A DNA stretch of 64,000 bases from Chrysomallon squamiferum (Eukaryota; Mollusca; Gastropoda; Neomphalida; Peltospiridae). The stretch lies in contig CM022670.1 in NCBI GenBank assembly GCA_012295275.1, positions 23,121,755 through 23,185,754 of the forward strand, in the 5' to 3' direction. Shown here in pieces: positions 41,402 to 52,536 of this stretch (position 1 is the first letter of the stretch; every line of letters begins with the position of its first letter). The position numbers were made by a program, and so were the translations under genes. The notes below the pieces were generated by a model. That model was not told where the DNA came from. It saw nothing but the letters and a program-made list of their open reading frames with translations, and ran no database searches.

Positions 41402-41415
41402 TCATACTGTGTCAT
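41402..41415 (-). CDS. UBE2W: UBE2W terminal exon, copy A (DDTV stop)
   Basis: On the minus strand, TTATTTCAG|AT GAC ACA GTA TGA completes D (from g|at) and gives DDTV-stop, matching human ...WWYHDDTC. The acceptor tract is an AAAT microsatellite read as ATTT. An almost identical copy lies at 41637-41650, which would be met first by the transcript, so which one is used is open. Confidence 0.6.
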
Positions 41416-41510
41416 CTGAAATAAATAAATAAATAAATAAAATATAATAACTATAGTTTTAATACTGGTATTCTTTACTGCAATACAATATCATCTAAAA
41501 TGTAATTTAA

Positions 41511-41585
<75 letters not shown>

Positions 41586-44500
41586 AAGAAGAAGAAGAAG
41601 AAGATGATGATTTCAATATTAAATTCTGTTGTATTGTCATACTGTGTCATCTGAAATGTAAAATAAGTTAGTATATATATATATATATATTACAGGTACT
41701 GGATCAATTATCTTTACTCCTTGGGGCCTGAGACATTCCAGATTTCTGAATTTTCCAAGGCATCTAAATATGTAAATAATTAGGCATAAACATTTTAAAA
41801 TTAAAAACATAAAGAAAATTGATGATACACAACTGTGCCGACTCGACACGTAAACAATGTGGTGAGTGAATGAACGCCACATGGCTTGAAAGAGTAGTTC
41901 TGGTCTAGTGAGGACAAAACCCACGCATGCAAACTATGAAAATAGTGTCGGGAAAAAACTTCTGGTTTTCTGATCTTACTGGATTTCAGGATGCCAGATA
42001 ATTGGTCCAGTACCTGTACTACTAGTAGTAGTAACAAGATGAAGAAGAAGAAGAAGAAGAAGAAAATAAAGAAAAACATAATGTTCCTGGATTTGATATA
42101 CTTTGGGCTCTGAGGGTGAGTTTTTAAAACCCAAACTTAACATGAAATCAGTACCTCACTAATCTGTTACACCACTGTCTAGAAGTTCATGCAACAAACA
42201 AACAAAAAACCAAACATAATTAAAAAAACATAATAAATAAATAAATCGAAATAAAATAATCAAACAAATAAAATAAATGACAAAAATAAATTTGGTAGAG
42301 GAAAGATTAGAGAGAAAAGAAAATTGAATTGTTAAACAAAACAATTATCTTCATGATAAAAGAGGAAACTTACTGAATACATAACTACATTTCAAATGAT
42401 TAATCATTTCCATCATTCAGCCAAAGAAATGTAAATTCATAAAAAACATAAAATGAAAATCTTACATTTCCGTTTTCAAATGCTTCCCAGCTACAAGTGT
42501 CATGTTTTGTTGAAAAATTTAATAAAATTTTAAAATAAATTGTTAATACTACAGGTTTTAAGTAAAAACCTTTCTCTATCCTTCTTTGCTCTACTGTTTA
42601 TTTCAATCTAAAATGTCTTAATTAGCATTGTTTGACTTAATTTCACAAAAAGTGTCTGCTGCAGTATCTTAGCAACCGAGTGGAGGAGAGTAAACGAAAA
42701 GTCCAAAGTGACATTTAAGCAAAGTAAAAATTGCAGAGTTTCTCACAGACAATTAGCAGGGACAAAGCAAAGCAGTAAACAGAGTGAGAATGAGAGGAAA
42801 ATGCTGCAATTACCCAATCAAAGAACACACTGAAAATACTTTTATTGCTACAAAGATTTTGCCAGTAAGGATGTTTCTGAGCAGAGGACTTGTCCAAATA
42901 TATTGATCCTTTATCACTCAATTCACTTGATAAGCTGTAAGGTATATTGGCCAGCACGACTCTGTGGAATCTCGTGACCACAGATTTTAGCTAGACCAGC
43001 CAATCAATATTTATCTGATGACAGTAACAACATTCTAAGTGGGGCCTGGGGGACATTTCACATTTCAAATTACAAAAATTGATTGTGGCCAATGAGAGCA
43101 CCAGCAGACACTGGATGCAAATAAGGTGTGGGTTACAGAACTAGTCTGGTGTCCAAACTCTCAAGTCTCTCACTGGTCTGCCTGTCATTCAGTTGCCCTA
43201 TGCAATTAACTCCGATTGTATCAAAACAAAAAATAAAATGCATCACTTTGAGATGCTATAGAGACCAATCCTGTTAGCCTATTTAAAGATATACCCACTG
43301 TACGTTAGTCAAACATAATGACAAGATGTGTGCTGACATTGCTTGGTTTGATGATGATTCAAACAAAACAAAAATTTGCTTCAAGGCACAGTTGCACAAC
43401 AACAATCATGAAACAGGTCTACAGGTGATAAATTAATCTATTTTTGATATTACTTTTTTTGTTTTTAGCAATATCATTTTATTTTCTCCAAATGTGTCTC
43501 CAACCATTTTAACAATAACACCTTTAATCTGTATGAAATAAAATTAAAGTGCAAAAATATCCATAATCATTGATGTAATACTTTAGGCATAAATTATGTA
43601 TACATTTGTTTTATTTATACTTTTGTCTGTGTGTATGTGTGCATGTATTCATGTAACACTTCTATATAGACTGAAAAATTATAAAAATAGTCTATGAAGA
43701 CAGATCTACTGAAGTGTTATAATGCCTCGGGTTAACATTTCAGCCTTTAGCTCCAGCATCTAACATCTTAGTCTTATTAATTGCACAATTAAAAATATCA
43801 GTGGTAGTGAAAGATATGAGGAATCAATACAACTCCTATCATTAAAAGTCACATTTGTGACCTGATGTGTTCTGGCACTAAAGACTAGATTATAACTTGG
43901 CCTGTAACACCTAAATCTTGTCTCTGCATGGATTCCCACACTAGAGTCGCAATCTTCACACATCAGGCTGCTTGAACATTAGTCAAAGACTGTCAGTGCC
44001 GATAAACATTAATGTATATCACTAATGAATGTTCCAGCCAAGCTGAGACCAGTGACAGAGAGATGGCAAGCGCCTCCTTGTCAAGAGTCAGACTTTATCC
44101 AATTAAGGCACACGAAAATAGCCAGTTCCTCATTCTTGCTTCCAGCTAATCAAATTCTTGAGAAAGCCAAACAATGATTCTTCATCACAGAAAACAATCT
44201 ATGGCGAGCATATGCTCATGCATTTTTTATTTGATGAGTGTGTACGATTTCCAGTAAAAGCAAACCAATTTGTTTTGACCGCAATTAGTGGCAGCATGCC
44301 TCAAGAGCACACACATTAAAAATATTTCTTTGGTGTCATAAAGAAATTTGCCTCAACTGCATCTGCTTTATTTCCTGTTTCAACCAGTACCAAATATCTG
44401 GTAAAACACAAAACCAACACAGCTTAAGGCAGTGTACAAACAGACATCCACTGCTATAGATGTTTTTTAATTGTAGAAATTTAATAACATCAAACCTATG

Positions 44501-47500
44501 CAAACAGTCGGGTGAAATTAACCTGTGAAATGAAAGTGGCTACATTTCTCTATAGTTTTATTTTGTAACAATACCTTTGGGGTAATTCCCATTTTAGCTA
44601 AAACCTCACATCTCGGTTGAGAAAGGTCACGTTGCCTGCATTTTTGCCTATGTTCCCCAAGAGCAACCCCATTCTGATATAAAATTCATTTTTAAAGGAA
44701 TTGGTTAATTTACTGTTTGGAAAAACATTTTGTGCTCAGTATTAAATTTATCATAAATAATACAAAAAAAAAAAAAAAAAAAAAATAAAAATATAAAGAA
44801 TAATGCAGCAGTCTAATTGTCATATTTCAGAGAAACAGACCAGTTTTATTAATTCTAAATAGTAAAAGTAATGTGAATGAATTGCTGAAAGATTTAATAA
44901 TCTAAATATACAGGATGTTACACAGACTGAAAGAGATCATTATATATATGTGACCAAATCACAGATGTCAGCTCCAGATTAATCAGGTTACATTGCTCAT
45001 TATAGAATAACACAATTTCTAAAATATAACTTTTTACACCTTACAAGTTAAATCAATTATATTGTCCATAATGAAACTGGTCCCTTATTTTGAAAATATG
45101 CATAGAAAAACTGAAAATTCTTAAAACCTAAAAATGTCCGGACCATGTAAAATGTTTGATCTGGAGGTGTGTTCTGTTTACTGAGGTTTTTCATGTTAAA
45201 AGAAGTGCAAATCAAAGAAAGGAATGCAGAAATCCTTCTGTTTTAGAGAAAATCTTTTTTAGTGAGGAACAAGGCATGTTGAAAAATATTTCTGTATTGC
45301 AAATAATGTAACTGTGTATAATTGCTTATGTGGAAAAAGAAAGAGAAGAAGAAAATGCTTGGGGGAAAAAATACCATGTTATGGCTTATATCATGTATAC
45401 AGTATTTCAGCAGAAATAATGTTAGAAGTTATTTATGTGCTCTTTCATTTCTCATATACATCTATCAGAGAGAGGCATCAACTGTAATTACTTTCTGAGG
45501 TGTAATTATTATGGTAATTTGTTTTATATCAGGGGTGCTCCAACTATGAAGAAATGATGAGATACCATCAACTTGCATGATACTACCAATCTTCATAACT
45601 TGGCAGCAACCTCTTTAGAAAAGCCTTATTTCATCTAGGTATAAAAATAATCCCATTCTTGTTTCTCATCCTTACTTCGTTCATTTAAATAAAAAAATCT
45701 CATTCTGTATCTCATTCTTACTTCACCCATTTATAAAAAAAAGTATCTTTTACTTATTTTACTCAATTATACAAATAATTTTCTTCTGTATTTCATACCA
45801 ACAGCACTCAGTTTAATTTCATTCATATTTCACTCACTTATAAAATAATCTTTTACTTATTTCATCCAGTTATGAAAATAATTGTATACATCTTTCACTC
45901 AGTTATAAAACAAAATAAATGTATATTTATTTCACTGTTAAAAAAACACTTAACATTCCGACTCTCATACATACTTCATTCAGGTATACAAATAAAAGAA
46001 TACCTATTTCACTCAGATATAAAAATAATATATTTCTTTATTAATGTGTTTTGGTTTGTTTGGAAGATTTCTGTGTTTGTTAACAAATAGGAACTAAGAC
46101 CTGCAGAAATGATTAACTCACCATGATACCACCATCTTGTTTTCTTTGGATTCTTGCTGCAGGTTTTCACATAAATAGCATTATCAGGAGGGCGTTTCTG
46201 AAAGAGACAATAAAAAAAATAATATATATATATATGCTCAAACAAAACATTTTTAAAACAAAAAGAGATCTGAAGAAAACATTTACAAAGAAAAACAAAA
46301 AAACAAAACAGAAAAAGTTCTAACCTTGACTTGGGTTCTACTGATAACAAGCAAAATCAACAATTTTCAATATTTTCTTTATCTTTTGTTTTTCTTCTTC
46401 TTCTTCTTCTTATTTTTTTTTTGATTTCAAAAATAGGCCATTGATTCTCAACTGTTAAGATGCCATTGAAAACACATAAACTGTTTCCAAACACAATCAG
46501 TATATTTATTAGTCTTCAGTTTTCATGTCCTAGTAAAAAACTGATATTTGTAAGACTCAATCATGACTGAATTAATAAAACATTTTACCATGCTGAATAA
46601 CATCATGATAGTCTGTACTACTGAAGATCTTTTTTGTTAACAAAACAACATGAGAAAAAAATAAAATAAAAGTACTTTAGAAGAAATTTAAACCACATGT
46701 GTCAATTACAAGTTTTATTGCCAGCAACAATTTTCCTGAAATTGTGCATATTTTAGAAATACTTTTATATGCCATAGAGAATTATATAAACAAAACCTGG
46801 TTTCAAAATAAATACAATGTGGCAGCAGCTTGAATCCCATTTAATATTTTAAAGGTAGAATGATTCTTGCCTGTACATGGCATAGTTAACCAACATGCAA
46901 CTGTGTGATGAGAATAATTTAGTTTACTTGATTCACTGATTATTTCAGTGTAGAATAAATGAACATATGTGTTGATATGTAACAGACTGCATGATATATA
47001 TTAATATTTTAATTGTATGTAAATTTAGTCCACTAGTTTCACTGATTGTTTCAGTGTAGAATAAATGAACACATATGTGTAGATATGTAACAGACTGAAT
47101 AACAGATGATAAATACTGTAATAGTATATATATTTAGTCTACTTGTTTCATTCATTGTTTCAGAGTAGATAGAATAAATGAACAGATATGTGTAGATATG
47201 CATGATATATTATAATAGTTTAATAGTATATAAATTTGGTCCACTTGTTTCACTGATTGTTTCAATATAGAATAAATGAACCATATGTGTAGATACTGTA
47301 ATAGTATATAAATTTAGTCTACTTGTTTCATTCATCGTTTCCAAGTAGATAGAATAAATGAACAGATATGTGTAGATATGTAATAGACTGCATGATACAT
47401 AATAATACTTTATTAGTATATAAATGTAGTCCACTTGTTGTTTCAGTGTTGATTAAAAGAACAGATATTTACAGATATGTAACAGACAGCATGATATGCT

Positions 47501-50500
47501 AATACTTTCATAGTATATAAAGATACTGCATCATGAACAAAGGTAAGGCATAACTATCAAAGAAATGTTTCTTGTCCTCTAACAGAGCACTGATGAGCCA
47601 TACCTATTTTTGATCCATATATACATAAACTGTGTCGGGTAATAAATAAAATTTTTATATTTTGCAACAGCAACTCTTATGTGCTAATAATAAGTCAGCT
47701 GTATTTAAGAAACTATTTATGTTTGAACTCTGTATTTATGTTTATTTAAACAAATGTTTAGTATGATGCTTGCAAAATGAATTGCCTGAAGCATTTTATT
47801 AGGATGACTGATTTTTGCTGTGAATTTAGTTACATTAATTACATTAATAACCCCAGTGAGATCATTAAACATACATAATACATTAGGATAGGTAATAAAT
47901 ACTGTACTTAACAGGCTGAATTTCATCACAGAAACCGTAAAAATATTAACTATGATTGCTATTTACAATTAATAAATATAAACAATTATCTAAATATTAT
48001 TGATTTAGTCAAACTAATTTTACACATGTATATTAATCAACAACAACAACAATAATAAAAAAAAAAAAAATCTGACATGCTGGTATATCATGTTTTAACT
48101 CAATAAAATATTTAATAGATAGTTTATTTTTAAATAAAAGACTGGATTCAAGTTCGAAAATTGTAAAATGTCCTTTATGTAAATGGTTCATTCCGTGTCA
48201 AATCACCCAATGGGTTAAACCCGACCATCTCAGATTTTTATCAAACTTGGTATACTTGTTGACTGGGATCCCACAGCACCAAATCTGAAATTTTAGCCCA
48301 ATTGGATCAGTGGTGTGGGAGATATGGCCCATGGAATTTTGAGATTTTTGGCAAAAATGGGCGTGACCACAAACCTTTGAACCCTCATATCTCAGGAACT
48401 ACTGGGCCAATCTTCATAAAATTGGTACTGTTGAAAAGGCAATATGACAAGGATTCCAAGAACTGAAGTAGGAAATAATCCAATTTTATGAAAGTGATGA
48501 AAACAGTAGAATATGTCTGGGAATGAAGGATACAGTGAGCATTTGAAACAGATGGTGAGAAGGTTAAGCATCAGAAACACCTAGTTCTCTCAAATTTATG
48601 TGAACTTTATCCATACATTTAGGCCTACAATGTCTTACTTGGTGAGATGGTGATTCCTAGCATTCAGAATTGATCATTCATGTTTTAGTTAATCAGATGT
48701 TAATAATGGCTGAAAATGTATGTGTTTTTTTATATTGTAGCTAAACAAAAATATTTACACCCAGGAAACTTTTATGTTTTAGCATTTTTTTAAATAAAGG
48801 TCATCTCAAAGTCCGTGATTGTTGGTCAGTTTCAAGGTCATAGCAAAGGTCAAAAAATAAATGTACAATATTTTCCAAACTGAACAAAAAGGAAATCCTT
48901 TATATGTTTTCAACAATACCAATTTTATGAAGATTAACATAAATGGGAGATTAAATCCCAGTTAAATAACCATGTTGTATAAAAATCTGAGACGGTCGGG
49001 TTTAAATTTCATCTTGACAAAATGACCCAAATGTATTATTGGATCCCCAAATCATCAATATATTTATTTACAATTTTTACATACAACTTCACCATTCATT
49101 TTTTTTACTTTGTAGTAATTTAATAAATTTTATAGATATAACAAACCTAGGTAAATGTGTACATTATTTTATACAGCACAATATTTTTAAACCATTTTTT
49201 CAATTTTCCAAACTGAACAAAAAAGGCAGATTTCCTATCTACCTACCTTCTCATATATATACATTGTCAAATATGCTCGAGTTGTTATTCTGTTTATGTT
49301 AGTATCGCACACAGGCCAAAGCACTTATAGCTATTATGCGTTTATGTTTCTGTGTTGAGTAAATACAAATGAATCAATGTTACATTTGTGCAAACATAAA
49401 TTTAGCTTGAAAGCTGTTTCAGGATATTCTGTTGAAATTGTTAAAATTAGGTAATTAATGATTTCCATTAAAGTTACAACATAACCAAACTAGCAAAAGC
49501 CTTGTGGTTGTCAGTAGATATGATTTATAATTAGAGACATGTTAAAAACAACAAATTTGTTTGAACAGGGTATAAATATTATTTGGTTGTTAAAACAAAT
49601 AGCCATTATCAAATTAGGCCTGGCAACATATCTCAGTTTTTTGTCATTATATGTTATTTGGTTGTTAATTATCAAAGAAACACAGACTATTTAAAAAACC
49701 TGTAGACCCTCGGTCACTTCTGTAATGACCCATTATATGACACACATTATTAAAGAGCCTTGTCAATTAGGCCTCTGTGCTTGATTTGTTACACTCTTCC
49801 ATAAAACACTTTATTCTTAAACTTTTATAACAGGTTCATGCTTGTTAAAATTAATTTAAATTTTTTATTCTGTATCCTCAGCTTAAAGAAACTGTTAGAA
49901 AGACTCTATTCCAGACTCAGTAAGTATATCATTAGTGTAAGAACTGACCATGTTAGCAGTGTTTGATTAGCAGCAGAAATGATATTGACTGATGTTTATT
50001 TTTCATTGTTAAACTGTGTTAAAATCATATAAATATATATTATTTATTATTTAGGCATGTATTTCATTTTCCTCAACATTCTTTGTGGTTTCTGTGAGAC
50101 TGAAACAAGAAGGTTATATATATATATATATATATTTTATTATTTTTACCTTGTCTTTACAACTCGACAGCATGCTAACCACAGACAGACAGACAGACAC
50201 AACACTCAGGGCTGGTGACCAGTCATCAGTTAAAATTGAAAGACATATATGACCATTGCTGTACACATGTGGATGAACTGGGATGTTGGGACCAAGAAAA
50301 ACAACCTGCAAAATAGTTACATATAAAACTGAGATTAATATTATAATATCTCAAAACATAAAACTCCATAAACAGATAAAAAAATATTTTTCCATTTCAT
50401 TTTCCTGATCATATTCTGTGATTTACTTTGGAAACAAATAGGTTTTTCTGCATGTGTTGCATGTGTACACTGTTGTTATGTATGTGAATCTTTATATGAT

Positions 50501-52486
50501 TATTACTTATGGCTATTGTGTATATGCATGCATATAGCAGATAAGTGCATGTGTTTAACAACTCACTTGAGGGGAGTCAAAAGGATATCGTGATCCGAAC
50601 TTGAACTGTAATTGAAATTGTTCACCTTCATACAAAGTTCCAGGTGCACCTTCCAAATCAATAATCCATCTAGAATAACAAACATTTAATTACAAAATTA
50701 TAAACAGTAACTTCTGGTTTTTAATGAAAAAGAATAAAAAAACTGATTAATTTAAAAAACATGTAATAAAATACCATTAATTATTTTAACACTAATTATT
50801 TGTTTAGCCATAAACACTTATTGAAAAACAGTTAAAATTCATTATGATTTCTGTAACATATGTGTTTCACACGGTTTTTTTTTTTTTTTTAAATTTCATT
50901 CAGATAATGAAATTAAATTTTACACAATAAAGTCAGAAAGCCCAATGCATTAAAGGGAGACAATTCTAAAAGAATTCAATTGTATTTTTTATTAGATTTT
51001 TATATTCATAATCATGGACCGTAATTTACCATTTTATTGACTCATGATATTCAATATTCAATTTATGTATTCATAATTTTTTTTTTAACTCTTATTTTTT
51101 TTTATTTTATGGATGTAGTTATAAAATGAAGAATTAAAATTTGTTCATGAAGATATAACCTAAATGAATTCAAACAACTGAAATCATTTTCTCTCTACTG
51201 CTTTTGTAACCCTGAAATAATAAATTTAATCACAACAGCATTCAATTTAAGACATCTTCCTGCAAGCTTGTTTTTAAAGCTATATAATTAGAAAAACCTT
51301 CAAAATCTCAGTTTACACCTCCTGTCAGTTTTTAAAATATTTCTGAAAAATGTGCTTTCCAATCTAAAACAATAAAGTTATTTGCTGCTATATTTCTGTT
51401 ACTAATATAAATCAGAAGCTACCACTTTTTAACTGGTATTTATACATTTGCTGTTAGTGTGTATACGCAAAGTTGGGCATTCCAATTTCTTTGACTTACA
51501 TCTTGCATGTTAAGATCTCCCCTTTCTTAAATATGTTTTGATGCTAAAAATTCTACATACATTTACTGGTGAAAAATACAATGTAACATTTATTATTTTA
51601 TGACATTTAATAAAATAATATGTATTTTGTTATTTATATGATAGCTGCATTAATTTTTAAAAGGCAATAATACTGGGTAGGAATAAAAGTTCATAGCACA
51701 TTATTTGAGTGAACTTCAAAGACAATATTTAGATATTTGTACACATGTTAATCACCTTTCAGAATATGTATACATCATATATTGTCAAATGTGGAATGAA
51801 ATATGTGCTCAAATACCACCACAGCAAAAAAACAAAACAAAAAATGAAAATTTGTTCCAACCAAATATTTATCCACTTGAATAAATTTGATGTACCTTTG
51901 TCCAGTCACCTTTACACAACACATTAGTTCCAGTAACTTATTAACAACAGATATTAACTTGAGAATGAGATGAGACTTACTCTGAAAAGTTACTAGAGAG
52001 TCTATCTGAATCTACTTTAACACCAACTGGCGGATCCTTCAGCAATGCCTGAAGCTCCTTTTGAAGCCTCTTCTGCAATAAAAATAATAATAATAATAAT
52101 AATAAATATATATATATATATATATACATATACAGTTAAAATAAAGCATATTAATAATTTCCAAATTCAGTAAAAATTAATTAAAACAACACTAAAAATA
52201 AATTCTTTGTTTTTTCCCAAAGTCATTAATGAAAATAATAGAAAAAGTAAGAATCACTTTCTATAAACTTGGTTTCTTTGTCACTTTAAATATGCTTTTG
52301 TCCTTCAACTTGAAATGGAAACATTAAAGGTTTTTTTTTTTTTAAAAGATCACTAATCTGTAAATTTAGAATGAAAATTTCACAAAACTCAAATCCAAAT
52401 TAGTTAGTCCTCAACACAATACATTGTGTTTCATTGTAATCTATCATTTGATCAAGGAATAAAATATGGTAACAAACTATCCCTCC

Positions 52487-52536
<50 letters not shown>

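Larger units (their letters stand above)
46198..50149 (-). other. UBE2W intron 4 with minisatellite and transposon-like element
   Basis: Holds a ~100-bp minisatellite (46918-47525), an ~844-bp inverted-repeat element (48185-49028), and a (TA)n array at ~50116-50137 just inside the donor side of exon 4. No coding exon was seen. Confidence 0.85.

Noticed and set aside
42478-42510. ATGACACTTGTAG on the minus strand as the UBE2W last exon
   Set aside because: It would encode DTC-like residues but lacks an AG acceptor immediately before it and does not reach a stop in frame.
45526-45550. CAGGGGTGCTCCAACTATG as a hAT transposon end
   Set aside because: It resembles a hAT left terminus, but no matching right end or 8-bp duplication was found nearby.
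46009-46350. 113-codon minus-strand frame as a single exon
   Set aside because: Only the middle 25 codons are UBE2W; both ends pass through clear splice sites into low-complexity sequence.
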